Below are positions 49,002-58,461 of a DNA stretch of 64,000 nucleotides, one piece after another. The notes under the pieces were generated by a model. It saw only the letters and a list, made by a program, of their open reading frames with translations. It ran no database searches and had not been told where the DNA came from. Position numbers and translations under genes: made by a program. Numbering within the stretch: position 1 is the stretch's first letter; the number at the start of each line of letters is the position of its first letter. The DNA is from CALGFI01 sp963786805 (GTDB lineage: Bacteria; Actinomycetota; UBA4738; HRBIN12), in the NCBI GenBank assembly GCA_963786805.1, contig CAWBAK010000004.1:124001-188000 (forward strand), given 5' to 3'.

Positions 49002-50610
49002 CTGCCCTTCCTTCCGACGCCCGCGATCTTCACGGATCTCGCGAACGCAGTTGTAGGCCGGGATCCCGCAGACGCCTCCGCCCGCGTGCGTGGCGCTCGA
49101 GCACTGATAGAGGCCCGCGATCGGCGTTCGGTAGTCCGCGTACCCGGGAGCGGGACGCATGTGGAACAGCTGATCCGCGGAGAGCTCCCCGTGGAAGATG
49201 TTGCCTCCGATCAGGCCCCACTCGTTCTCCATGTCGTAGGGGCCGATCACCTGTCGCGCGATCACCGACGCCCGAGAACCCCGGGGCCACGTCGTCGTAC
49301 GCCTGGATCACGCGGTCCGCGTACGCCTCGAGCTCCTCGCGATGCGGTTCGAGCGACCACGTGTGCGGCACCCACTGCGTGAACAGCGAGACGACGTGCG
49401 CACCAGGAGGCGCGAGCGAGGGGTCGAGCACGGTGGGGATCACGCCGTCGCTGAACGGGAAGGTCGCCGCCGTCCCGGCCCGCGCCTCCTCGAACGAGCG
49501 CTCCAGCTGCGCGAGCGACGGCGCGATCTCGAATCCGCCGCTGTAGTCCTTCCAGTCCGGATCGGCGGCCAGGGTGGGCAGCTCGCTCACCGCCAGGTTG
49601 ATCTTCACCACGCCGGAACGGCTCGACCAGTGCTCGATGTCGTGGACGAACTCGGACGGCAGCTCCGATCGATCGAGCTGGCGCAGGAAGGTGATCTGCG
49701 GATGGCACGCCGTCACGACCACCGGCGCACGCAGCTCCTCGCCTCCTTCGAGCACGACTCCCTCGGCACGCCCGTCGCGAACCAGGATCTTCTGGACCTT
49801 CGCGTTCGTGCGGATCTCGGCGCCGAAGGCCCGCGCGCTGCGTTCGAGCACCGCGGCGACCGCGCCCATCCCGCCCTCGGGGACGCCCCACGAGCCCAGC
49901 GTGCCGTCGCCCACGTCCCCGATCGAGTGATGGGCCATCACGTACCCGGTGCCGGGCTCGAACGGTCCCGCCCAGGTGCCGATCAGCCCGTTGATCGACA
50001 TCGCGGCCCTGATCTCGTCGGAGGAGAAGAATCGCTCGAGCAGATCGGCGACGCTCATCGTCATCAGGCGCGTGACGTCACCGATCGTTCGCACGTCGAG
50101 GCCCCGGTACCGCCACGCCAGCCGCAGCAGCTCGAGCAGGTCGCCCGGCCGCTTGGACCCGACTCGCGGCGGGGTCGTCATGAGGAGCGGGCCGAGCACG
50201 GCGGCGAGCCCGCCGATCCACGCGTCCCAACGCTCGAGCGCATCGGCGTCCTGCTTGGAGATCTTGGCGAACTCCTCGTAGTTCCGTTTCGGGTCGTCGT
50301 ACTCGATCAGGACCCGGCCGTCGGGCAACGGCACGACGTATGGACCCACGGGGTGGACCCGGTAGCCGTGCTCCGCCATCCGGAGGTCGCGGATGATCCG
50401 GTCGGGCATGAGGCTCATCACGTAGCTAAGGGTCGTGACCGCGAACTCCGGGTGGTCCGGCCACGGCCGGTCGGTCGCGGCCGCCCCGCCGGTCTTGTGA
50501 CGCGACTCGCAGACGACCACCCGCGCGCCCGCCTTCGCGAGGTAGGCCGCGGCCACGAGGCCGTTGTGCCCTCCCCCGATCACGATCGCCTGGTAGTCGT
50601 TCACCGCCAA
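49002..50610 (-). CDS. PYROXD2/CrtI-like FAD-dependent oxidoreductase (one frame break; no own stop visible)
   Basis: About 535 residues; start TTG 50610 (GAGAGGAG upstream) or the in-frame ATG at 50634. FAD-binding AIVIGGGHNGLVAAAYLAKA, second GxG-type element, and C-terminal GVCGIPAYNCVREI. A one-base break near 49263 divides it. The corrected C-terminal frame then continues into the DmdA-like gene without a stop, and that gene has its own ribosome site. Oxidises an unknown amine, alcohol or polyene. A 14-bp palindrome lies just upstream. Confidence 0.85.
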
Positions 50611-50647
50611 CGCGCGCTCCTCTCGCGGCGGCATGCAACCACAATCC

Positions 50648-50661
50648 TGAACGGCCGTTCA
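50648..50661. promoter_or_regulatory. 14-bp perfect palindrome, TetR-type operator candidate
   Basis: TGAACGGCCGTTCA at 50648-50661 is perfectly self-complementary and lies 14-50 bases before the flavoprotein start, between it and the MFS gene end. TGAACG...CGTTCA arms are typical of TetR-family operators. No regulator gene is in the immediate neighbourhood. Confidence 0.55.
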
Positions 50662-50690
50662 ACTCAGGCGGCCTTCGACCACTCGAAGGA

Positions 50691-52043
50691 TCAGCGTTCG
50701 GCTTCGGGTGTCTCCGGCGATGCGACGAGCGACTCCGACACCCGCGGCTCCACGACGGGTCGCGCCGGGAACGGCTCGGACACCAGCGGCGGGGCGACCG
50801 GCTCGCCGAGGACCGCCGCTCCTGGTGCGGCCGGCGGGGAGACCTCGTCTGGCTCTCCCGTCTGCCGCAGACGCCGGAGCGGCGCGAGCATGATCGCCGC
50901 CGCGAGCGCGGCGACGCCGCCGATCAGATACGTCCCCTGCGGGCCGACGGCCTGCAGCATCGGGCCGGCCACGATGTACGAGACGGCCAGGCCGAGCGAG
51001 ATGACCGCCTCGAAGGCCGCCATCGTCCTGCTCCGGACCGCGTCGGGGGTCCGTCGCTGCATGATCCCGTTCTCGGCCACGATCGTGAGCCCGTCGGAGG
51101 TTCCCATCACCAGGAGCGCGAACAGGACGAGCGCGAACGCCGGAGCGACCCCGACCCCGAACGCCGCGACCGCGATGCCGAACGCGCCTCCGACGAGCCA
51201 CAAAGGCTCGTTCTTCGGGGTCATCCATCGTCCTGCGGCCGAGCCCATGACCGACCCCAGGCCCCAACACGCGATCAGCAGGCCGAACCCGAACTCCCCC
51301 GCCCCGAATTCCTCCGCGAGCGGAGCGTCGGCCACCATCCCCATCCCCATGCCCAGCACGAAGACGAGCCAGGCGAGCGACAGGCGCCGCAGCACGGAGT
51401 CGCGCAACAGGAACTTCACCCCGGCCGAGATACCGGCGTGCTCGTCGTCGGCCTCGGGCCGGCGCTCGTCCTGGAAGCGCCCGCGCACCGTCAGCGTGAT
51501 GAGTACCGACACGAGGAACGAGATCGCGTTGATCCCGAACACCCACGATGGGTCGCCGAACACGCTGAGCAGGACGCCGCCGATCACCGGACCCACCGCG
51601 ATCCCCGAGTGCACGCCCACGGTCACGAGGCTGTTCGCCCACGCCAGGTGCTCGTCGTCGCCGAGCAGGTTCGGGATCGCCGCGCGGGAGGCCGAGAAGA
51701 ACGGCAACTCCGCCAGTGCGGACCCGAACGCGAGCGCGATCAAGACACCCGGATCTCCGGCGAGGGCCATCGCGCCGAAGAAACCCGCCGCGACGAGCTC
51801 GGAGACGATCATGACGCGCCGCCGGTCGAACCGATCGCCCAGCGCGCCGGCGAAGGGACCGAGGAGCCCGGCCACGCCGAACGTGAGCAGGAGCGACAGC
51901 GACTGCATCCAGGGCGAATGCGTCGTTTCCCAGATCGTGAACCCGAGCGCCGTGTACGCGGCGGCGCCTCCGGTCACGGAGATCAGCCGTCCCGTGGCGA
52001 TCCTTCGGACGGCGCTGCGAGGGTTCTGCGTGATGAGGTTCAT
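50691..52043 (-). CDS. MFS drug/metabolite exporter preceded by leader peptide
   Basis: 450 residues; ATG 52043 with AGGAG seven bases upstream. Twelve hydrophobic helices, MFS loop motif GALGDRFDRRRVMIVSEL between helices 2 and 3, and a repeat half ending in a Pro/Val-rich tail of about 60 residues. Type resembles the small-molecule exporters that confer macrolide or other resistance. The start region is complementary to the first codons of a 20-codon upstream reading frame. That implies translational attenuation and a ribosome-targeting substrate or inducer (inference). Confidence 0.9.
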   Translation of the reverse strand: MNLITQNPRSAVRRIATGRLISVTGGAAAYTALGFTIWETTHSPWMQSLSLLLTFGVAGLLGPFAGALGDRFDRRRVMIVSELVAAGFFGAMALAGDPGVLIALAFGSALAELPFFSASRAAIPNLLGDDEHLAWANSLVTVGVHSGIAVGPVIGGVLLSVFGDPSWVFGINAISFLVSVLITLTVRGRFQDERRPEADDEHAGISAGVKFLLRDSVLRRLSLAWLVFVLGMGMGMVADAPLAEEFGAGEFGFGLLIACWGLGSVMGSAAGRWMTPKNEPLWLVGGAFGIAVAAFGVGVAPAFALVLFALLVMGTSDGLTIVAENGIMQRRTPDAVRSRTMAAFEAVISLGLAVSYIVAGPMLQAVGPQGTYLIGGVAALAAAIMLAPLRRLRQTGEPDEVSPPAAPGAAVLGEPVAPPLVSEPFPARPVVEPRVSESLVASPETPEAER

Positions 52044-52047
52044 CGGA

Positions 52048-52170
52048 CGACTCCTGGCTCGGTGGTGCGAGGCTTCGGTGATCGGGACTGCCCGCCGGGC
52101 GGCGGACCGGCCGCTAAGCGGCCGAGAGGAAGGGCGTGTCGCCCTTCCGATCCAAGATCACCAGGAGTCG
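52048..52170 (-). promoter_or_regulatory. SD-sequestering inverted repeat: translational attenuator of the MFS gene
   Basis: On the minus strand CGACTCCTGG (52170-52161, leader codons 3-6) is the exact complement of CCAGGAGTCG (52057-52048), which contains the MFS Shine-Dalgarno AGGAG. Between them lie two perfect hairpins: GGAAGGGCG/CGCCCTTCC (52128-52148) and CGGCCGC/GCGGCCG (52108-52124). A 7-base match GGTGATC (52162-52156) to GATCACC (52083-52077) overlaps the first arm by two bases. A ribosome held on the leader would free the MFS start. Confidence 0.75.
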
Positions 52171-52176
52171 CTTCAT
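52114..52176 (-). CDS. 20-codon leader peptide upstream of the MFS gene
   Basis: ATG 52176 to TAG 52114-52116: MKRLLVILDRKGDTPFLSAA. It begins 9 nt after a TACACT -10-like hexamer, so the message is nearly leaderless. Its codons 3-6 form one arm of the SD-sequestering stem and codons 10-17 form a perfect hairpin. Role: sensing ribosome stalling, by analogy with erm and cat attenuators; the peptide itself has no known relative that I recall. Confidence 0.65.
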   Translation of the reverse strand: MKRLLVILDRKGDTPFLSAA

Positions 52177-52185
52177 AGCCGCGGA

Positions 52186-52191
52186 AGTGTA
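52186..52191 (-). promoter_or_regulatory. -10-like element TACACT for the leader-MFS transcript
   Basis: TACACT on the minus strand at 52191-52186, 31 bases after the serA stop. The -35 region (TTCCGT at 18-bp spacing) is weak. Start of transcription would fall about three bases before the leader ATG. Confidence 0.4.
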
Positions 52192-52221
52192 GCACGAGCG
52201 GGCGCCGCGACGGAAGGCGTT

Positions 52222-53805
52222 TCAGTCAGGAAGGACGATGAAGCGCGCGGGACCGGCGTCGATCGCGGAACGGATCTCCTCGATCACCTGCGGCCCGACG
52301 GGGCTGTCGAGCGTGAGACCCATCAGGGCGGTGCCACCCATCATCGGGCGGCCGACGTCCATCGTCGCGATGTTGATCTCGTGCTGCCCGAGGATCGTCC
52401 CGACCCGGCCGATGACGCCCGGCCGGTCGCCGTACGTGAAGAAGAGCATGAACTTCGACGGCGCCATCTCGATGTCGTAGTCGTTCACCTGCATCACGCG
52501 TTCGGCGTTCCGCTTCCCGACGAGCGTGCCGGCGACGCTCACGGGACCCTCGTCCGTGTCGACCTTGACATGGATCAGGTTCACGTAGTCGCTCGAGACG
52601 GTTGAGCGCGTCTCGCTGATGGCGATGCCGCGTTCGCGCGCGATGATCGGCGCGTTCACGAACGAGACGGGCTCGTGAACCACGCCCGTCAGCACGCCTT
52701 TCACGACCGCGAGGGTGAGCACCCGCGTGTCGACGTCGGCGATCCGGCCCATGTACTGCGCCTCGACGCCCCGGACCGCGCCTTGCGCGAGGCCGGTGAG
52801 CAGCGCACCGAGCTTCTGCGCGAGCGGGAGGAAGGGCTTGATCGACTCGCTCACCTCGGCGCCGGCGGACACGTTCACGGCGTACGGCACGAACTCGCCC
52901 GACAGCGCCAGTCGCACCATCTCGGCGACGGAGGTCCCCGCCTTGTCCTGCGCCTCGGTCGTCGACGCCCCGAGGTGCGGGGTCACCACCACCTGATCGA
53001 ACCCGAACAGCGGCGACTCGGTGGTCGGCTCGGTCTCGAACACGTCGAGCGCGGCGCCCTCGAGCCTCCCCTCCTCGAGCGCCTTCGCGAGCGCCTGCTC
53101 GTCGACGATGCCGCCACGCGAGGTGTTGACCAGGCGCGCGCCCTCCTTCACGAGTCCGAGCTCGCGCTCGCCGATCAGGCCCTCCGTGTCCGGCGTGCGC
53201 GGCAGGTGGATCGTGATGAGGTCGGCCTGCACCAGGAGGGCCTCGAGCGTCGGCATCAGCTCGACGCCCATCTCCTTGGCGCGCTCTTTCGGCACGTAGG
53301 GATCGAACGCGATGATGCGCATCCCGAACGCGGCCGCGCGCTGCGCGACGAGGGCTCCTACCCGGCCGAGACCGAGGACGCCGAGCGTCTTGCCCTGGAG
53401 CTCGATGCCCTCGTACGCCGAACGCTCCCAACGTCCACCCTTCAGGTCGGCGTTCGCCTGTGGGATGTTCCGCGCTTGCGCGAGGAGCAGCGCGATCGTG
53501 TGCTCGGCGGCGGAGACGATGTTCGACTGCGGCGCGTTCACCACCATCACGCCGCGCCGCGTCGCGGCATCGACGTCGACGTTGTCCAGCCCGATCCCCG
53601 CGCGCGCGACGACCTTGAGGTTCTCGGCGGCCGCGATCACGTCGGCCGTCACCTGGGTCTGCGACCGGACGACGAGTGCGTCATACGGCGCGATGGCGTC
53701 GACGAGCCCGTCGACGGCGAGCTCCGGACGGACGTCCACCTGGAAGTCACGACGGAGGAGGTCGATCCCCGCATCCGAGAGCTTCTCGGTGACCAGAACC
53801 CTCAT
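52222..53805 (-). CDS. serA: D-3-phosphoglycerate dehydrogenase SerA
   Basis: First step of serine synthesis. 527 residues, the long type. NAD domain VLGLGRVGALVAQR, catalytic Arg in VNTSRGGIVDE and His in VVTPHLGASTTEAQ; then an intervening ASB domain and C-terminal ACT domain (TYGDRPGVIGRVGTIL), which is the site of serine feedback in relatives. ATG 53805 overlaps the aminotransferase stop as ATGA, so the two are made together. Confidence 0.96.
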   Translation of the reverse strand: MRVLVTEKLSDAGIDLLRRDFQVDVRPELAVDGLVDAIAPYDALVVRSQTQVTADVIAAAENLKVVARAGIGLDNVDVDAATRRGVMVVNAPQSNIVSAAEHTIALLLAQARNIPQANADLKGGRWERSAYEGIELQGKTLGVLGLGRVGALVAQRAAAFGMRIIAFDPYVPKERAKEMGVELMPTLEALLVQADLITIHLPRTPDTEGLIGERELGLVKEGARLVNTSRGGIVDEQALAKALEEGRLEGAALDVFETEPTTESPLFGFDQVVVTPHLGASTTEAQDKAGTSVAEMVRLALSGEFVPYAVNVSAGAEVSESIKPFLPLAQKLGALLTGLAQGAVRGVEAQYMGRIADVDTRVLTLAVVKGVLTGVVHEPVSFVNAPIIARERGIAISETRSTVSSDYVNLIHVKVDTDEGPVSVAGTLVGKRNAERVMQVNDYDIEMAPSKFMLFFTYGDRPGVIGRVGTILGQHEINIATMDVGRPMMGGTALMGLTLDSPVGPQVIEEIRSAIDAGPARFIVLPD

Positions 53806-54992
53806 CCTTGGTCTTGGCCTACCGCTCCGCTGCTTGAGGCCGCCCGCTCCTGGAACACGCCCTCCGCCGCGGCCACCGCGGCGCCGCGCTTGACGGGATA
53901 TCCCAACCGCTCGAGCGTCATCTCGAGCGCGGCGAGCCCGCGGACGATGTCGAGCTCGCTGAAGTAGCCGAAGTGCCCGATGCGGAACACCTTGCCCTTC
54001 AACGGGCCCTGTCCGGGCGCCAACACACAGCCGAAGTCCGAGCGGATCCGATCGCTGATCGCGTCCGCGTCGATCCCCTCGGGGGCGCGGATCGCCGTGA
54101 CGGTCCAGTTGTCCTCGAGCCCCTCGCCGAAGAGGTCGAGCCCGAGCGCCTGGACGCCCTCCTTCACGGCACGCGACAGCATCTGGTGCCGGAGCAGCGC
54201 CGCGGCGAGGCCGTCCTGGAAGTACAGCTCGAGCGCCGCCTCGAGGCCCTGCATCACGCTGATCGCGGGGGTCCACGGATTCTCCGGATGCGGGAGCTCG
54301 GCGTAGCGCTTGTAGACGCGCCAGTCGAAGTAGAAGCGGGGCATCGTGGCGGTCTCGCTTGCCTGCCACGCGCGATCGGAGATCGCGACGAACGCGATGC
54401 CCGGCGACGCGGACAGTGCCTTCTGCGAGCCGCCCACGGCAACGTCGATCCCCCAACCGTCGAACTCGAAGGGCACCGCGCCGAGGCTCGAGACGACGTC
54501 CACGACGACGAGCGCGCCGGCCTCGTTCGCCACGCGCGCGAGGTCGCGGACCGGCTGGATCACGCCGGTCGAGGTCTCCGAGTGCGTGAGCAGCACCGCC
54601 TTGACCGGATGCTCCGCGAGCGCCGCCGCGACCTCGGCCGGTTCGATCTTGCGGCCCCACTCGTACTCGACCGTCCGAACGGTGAGACCGTGCGCCTCGG
54701 CCAAGCCCTTCCAGCGCTCGGAGAAGAACCCGGCGAGCGGGATCAACACCTCGTCGCCCGGCGAGAACACGTTCTGGATCGCCGACTCGAGCCCGCCGGT
54801 GCCCGACGACGTCATGAGCAGGACGTCGGCTCGATCGGTGCGGTAGAGCTCTTTCAGCCGCGAGGTCACGTCGCGCATGAGACGTCCGAATCCGGGACCT
54901 CGGTGATAGACGAGCGGGCTGCCCTGAGCGAGCAGCACCTCGGGTGGGATCGGCGTCGGCCCGGGGGCGAGGATGATCTCTGGTCTGTTCAT
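53802..54992 (-). CDS. class V aminotransferase (serine/phosphoserine or alanine-glyoxylate type)
   Basis: 396 residues. Opens IILAPGPTPIPPEVLLAQG; PLP pocket SSGTGGLESAIQNVF and Lys in VAVGGSQKALSASPGIAF; ends RIGHFGYFSELDIV as in the alanine-glyoxylate/serine-pyruvate family. Tight coupling to serA suggests that it supplies the phosphoserine aminotransferase step (inference; glyoxylate transamination remains possible). ATG 54992. Confidence 0.88.
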   Translation of the reverse strand: MNRPEIILAPGPTPIPPEVLLAQGSPLVYHRGPGFGRLMRDVTSRLKELYRTDRADVLLMTSSGTGGLESAIQNVFSPGDEVLIPLAGFFSERWKGLAEAHGLTVRTVEYEWGRKIEPAEVAAALAEHPVKAVLLTHSETSTGVIQPVRDLARVANEAGALVVVDVVSSLGAVPFEFDGWGIDVAVGGSQKALSASPGIAFVAISDRAWQASETATMPRFYFDWRVYKRYAELPHPENPWTPAISVMQGLEAALELYFQDGLAAALLRHQMLSRAVKEGVQALGLDLFGEGLEDNWTVTAIRAPEGIDADAISDRIRSDFGCVLAPGQGPLKGKVFRIGHFGYFSELDIVRGLAALEMTLERLGYPVKRGAAVAAAEGVFQERAASSSGAVGQDQG

Positions 54993-55091
54993 CGGCGCTC
55001 GCTCATCGGATCGGGGACGGTTCGGAGCCTACCATCGGGGTTGCGCGCCCCCGGCCGACGCGAGTGCGCTGGCTGCGTTCGGGTTCGCGCG

Positions 55092-55505
55092 TCAGCCGCA
55101 GGGGCCGGCGGCGGCGACCGACGCGACGCCGGTCGCGCGCATCCCGCCGAACGCCGTCTTCGCCATCTCGCGGACGGCGACCTGCCGACCCGGTCCGAGG
55201 GCCGGCACGGACGCGACTGCCGACGTCTGGACCGGCGTGGCGACCTTGCGGAGCGCCGCACCCGAACTCGGCACGCTCGCGATCGTCCGGCCGTCGCCCG
55301 GCGCGGTGGCCGCGCGGCGGACGGAGGCCGCGGAGTCCACACATCCGATGGTTCCGTCGTCGCCGAAGCTGGACCTCACCGGCGTGTCCGAGCCCTCGGT
55401 CGTCCCCGCGGACGCGGCGCCGCACGCGGGCAGCGCGAACGCGGCGACGACCGAGAGGATGCCGATCCGCCGGCGCGTGCGTTCGGGAAGGACGTTCCGC
55501 ACCAT
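55092..55505 (-). CDS. small secreted lipoprotein of unknown function
   Basis: 137 residues. ATG 55505 (MVRNVLPERTRRRIG). Signal with lipobox SVVAAFALPAC, then a Ser/Thr/Ala/Val-rich mature part with two more Cys (TIGCVDSA and the C-terminal AGPCG) that could form a disulfide. No family recognised. Flanked by the ferredoxin reductase gene and the aminotransferase gene. Confidence 0.6.
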   Translation of the reverse strand: MVRNVLPERTRRRIGILSVVAAFALPACGAASAGTTEGSDTPVRSSFGDDGTIGCVDSAASVRRAATAPGDGRTIASVPSSGAALRKVATPVQTSAVASVPALGPGRQVAVREMAKTAFGGMRATGVASVAAAGPCG

Positions 55506-55555
55506 GTCGCGAGGGTAGCACCGGCCCCGCGGGCGAGCTAGCGGTCGTTCGACCG

Positions 55556-56767
55556 TCAGGCTTTCGCCAGGAGCGTGCGGAGATCGACGGCCGGATCGGA
55601 CAGCGACGCGGGGTCCGGATGCGCGCGCGCCTTGATCAACGGCATGGAGCGGCGCACGTCGAGCTTCCAGTTCATGCTGAACGCCGAGAGCAGCTGCCCC
55701 TCCTTGAGGAGGAACGCGACGAAGCTTCGTTCCTCGATGTTGCCGCGGATCACCGTCTGATCCCACTCGGTCGCGAAGCCCGACATCTGGATCTGCGCGT
55801 CGTACTGGTCGGACCAGAACCAGTGGGCGTCGTCGAAGACCGCGTCCGACCCGAGGATGCCCTTCGCGACGTGCTCGCCCATCTTCACTGCGTTGTCGAA
55901 GTGCTCCACGCGGATCGAACCGAACACGGGATGGTCGTGACGCGCCACGTCGCCGATCGCCCAGACACCCTCGATCGACGTCCGGAGCGACCCGTCCACC
56001 GGGATGCCGTTGTCGGTCGGCACCCCTCCGGCCTCGGCGGCGTCGGTGACGGGCTCGACGCCGACCCCGACGACCGCGAAATCGCCCTCGATCCGCCGCC
56101 CCTCCTTGGTGACCAGCGTCTCGAAACGGCCGTCGCCCTCGAACCGTTCCGCCCCGTCGTGGAAGAACATCTCGACGCCGTGGTCGCGATGCAGGGCCTC
56201 GATCGAGCGGCCGAGCTCGGGCCCGAGAACCCGCTCGAGCGGGCACGCCGCGAACTCGACGACGGTGACGTCGAGCCCCAGCTGCCGGAGCGATGCGGCG
56301 ACCTCGGCCCCGATGAAGCCCATCCCGACGAGGACGGCCTTGGAGCCGGTCTTCGCGGCCTCGCGGATCGCATCGCTGTCGGGAGCGAAGCGAAGATCGA
56401 GGACGCCAGGGAGGTCGAGCCCCGGGATCGGGAACTTGCGGTTCCTCGACCCGGTCGCGACCACGGCGTGGTCGAACGCCACGCGATCTCCGCCGGCGAG
56501 CTCGATCACGCGGTCCGCGGCGTTCACGCGCTCGGCGCGAACGCCGAAACGCGCATCCACGTCGTTGTCCGCGTACCACTCCTTCGGGCGAACGAACTGG
56601 TGGCCCGACTCGCCGCGCAGGTACTCCTTCGATAGCGGGGGGCGCTCGTACGGGGGCATCGGCTCCTCGCCGATCAGGACGATCTGGCCGTCGAAGCCTT
56701 GGTCCCGAAGCGCGCCGGCGGTGGTCGCCCCGGCTTCTCCCCCGCCGACGATGACGACGGCGGTCAC
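55556..56767 (-). CDS. NAD(P)H:ferredoxin reductase (FAD-dependent)
   Basis: 403 residues. Two Rossmann dinucleotide sites: VVIVGGGEAGATTAGALRD for FAD and VLVGMGFIGAEVAASL for NAD(P), with the FAD closing motif GVWAIGDVARHD. Same family as BphA4/putidaredoxin-type reductases that feed Rieske or 2Fe-2S ferredoxins. Its start overlaps the stop of the Rieske gene upstream (GTGA), so they form an electron-transfer pair. Confidence 0.93.
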   Translation of the reverse strand: MTAVVIVGGGEAGATTAGALRDQGFDGQIVLIGEEPMPPYERPPLSKEYLRGESGHQFVRPKEWYADNDVDARFGVRAERVNAADRVIELAGGDRVAFDHAVVATGSRNRKFPIPGLDLPGVLDLRFAPDSDAIREAAKTGSKAVLVGMGFIGAEVAASLRQLGLDVTVVEFAACPLERVLGPELGRSIEALHRDHGVEMFFHDGAERFEGDGRFETLVTKEGRRIEGDFAVVGVGVEPVTDAAEAGGVPTDNGIPVDGSLRTSIEGVWAIGDVARHDHPVFGSIRVEHFDNAVKMGEHVAKGILGSDAVFDDAHWFWSDQYDAQIQMSGFATEWDQTVIRGNIEERSFVAFLLKEGQLLSAFSMNWKLDVRRSMPLIKARAHPDPASLSDPAVDLRTLLAKA

Positions 56768-57081
56768 GTCTGGTTGATGAGGACCTGGAGCTCGCCGTCC
56801 TGCGCCTGGATCTGGAACACGTCGACCGGGTCGGTCGCGGGGCCGTTGATGACCTCACCCGTCGTGACGTCGAACTGGCTGCCGTGGCACGGACACTCGA
56901 CCGTGGGGCCGTCCAGCTCTCCCTCGGCCAGCGAACACTGCTGGTGTGTGCAGACGTCGTCGAACGCGTGCAGGTCGCCCTCGACGTTGGCGATCGCGAT
57001 CATGCGCTCGCTGATCGTGTACGACCTCATCTCGCCTTCGGGTACGTCGTCCGCCGGCCCGACCTTGACCCACTCCCCCAT
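56764..57081 (-). CDS. Rieske 2Fe-2S ferredoxin
   Basis: 105 residues, soluble, no signal. Cluster ligands CTHQQCSLAEG and VECPCHGSQFD give Cys-His and Cys-His pairs. Component of dioxygenase or P450 electron chains; it precedes and overlaps its presumed reductase. The final partner oxygenase is not adjacent. Confidence 0.95.
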   Translation of the reverse strand: MGEWVKVGPADDVPEGEMRSYTISERMIAIANVEGDLHAFDDVCTHQQCSLAEGELDGPTVECPCHGSQFDVTTGEVINGPATDPVDVFQIQAQDGELQVLINQT

Positions 57082-57190
57082 GCCCGGTCCTCTCCTCCCG
57101 TCGTCGCTCGCGTTCCCGGAACCCTGAACCGCACGTCACGTCCACGTCCCGAACGTGCCGCAGCCTATCGCACCCGTCGCACACGGGGGC

Positions 57191-58448
57191 TCACGCCCGC
57201 AGGCGGGCGACGACGTCCGGGGTCATGTAGCCGATGCCCGCGACGAGGTACAAGATGGCCAGGATCAGGAACCCGCCGCGGAAGTCGATCGGCAGCATCG
57301 CGGGGATGAGGGCGCCGGCGACCCAGGCGAGCTGGAAGATCAGCTCGTACCGCACGAACACGCGGCCGTGCGCCCCACCGGGGGCGAGGCGCTGCATCAG
57401 GCTCTGGAAGGCGAGCCGGCCGAGCTCGGCCGACGACCCCACGACGACGCCGAACACGATCAACACCGGAAGCGAGAACGCGACGAACGCCAGGACCGCT
57501 CCGACACCGGCCGCGGCGATGCACGCCACGACGACCGCCTCCTCTCGGAGCGAGGAGGGAAGCCGCGGCGCGACCAGGTCGCCGACGAAGCTCCCGATCG
57601 TTCCCGCCGCCGCGAGCACGCCGAACCACCACGTCGGCTCGCCGCTCCCGCGAAGCGCGAACGCGAGCGCGAACAGCAGGAAGCCGGTCGCGGCCCGCAG
57701 ACCGGCCGCACCGATCGCCGGCGCGGCGAGGGCGGCGATCGCGCCGGTCCGAGTGACCTTCGCGTCGCCGCCCCGAACGCGCGGATGCGGGAGGCGAAGG
57801 TTGAGCGCCGCCGCGACCCCGTACACGGCCGCCGCCGCGATCAGCGTGGCCTTCGGACCCGCCGAACCGGAGCAGCAGGAGCGCCGGCCCGCCGGCGAGC
57901 AGCGCGCCGCCGACGCCGATCCGCCCCAGCCGGGCGTTGGCGCGGACGAGCCCCTCGTTCGGGCCCGCGTACGCCATCGTCAGGCCGGTCTTCGTGATCG
58001 CGTGCACCTTGGAGAGCGCCAGGAGCAGGAAGGCCGAGGGGTACAGCAGCAGGGAGTCGAACTTCGACGCCGCGTACACGCAGACGACCGCACGGCCGAG
58101 GGCGGCCACGAACGAGATCGCTCGTCGCGGTCCCGCGCGGTCGAGCAGCGGCACGAGCAACGGTCCCGCGACCGCGAGTGGCGCCATCGTGAGCGCCAGG
58201 TAGATCGCGACGTCTCCCCTGGCCTCGCCGACGGGAACGTCGAAGAAGACCGACCCGGCGAGCGCGATCGCGACCATCGCGTCGCCGGCCACGCTCGAAA
58301 GGTGCACGAGCCCGTAGCTCTCGAGCGCTTCGTTCGACCGCCACATCCGGCCGAGCGGGCGGAAGATCGTCTCGATCAGCCCGACGAAGCCGAGCAGGAT
58401 CAACTGCCACCACGGATAGCGCCGCGGCCGCGTGTGGTCGACCCTCAA
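57191..58448 (-). CDS. MFS-type membrane transporter (one frame break)
   Basis: About 420 residues; start 58448. About 12 hydrophobic helices. Recognisable stretches: LALTMAPLAVAGPLLVPLLD with PRRAI in the helix 2-3 loop, then after a one-base break near 57848 LIAAAAVYGVAAALNLRLP and VGSSAELGRLAFQSLMQRL. Substrate unknown. It follows gatB by 13 nt on the same strand. Confidence 0.85.
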
Positions 58449-58461
58449 CGGCCCGTCCGGC

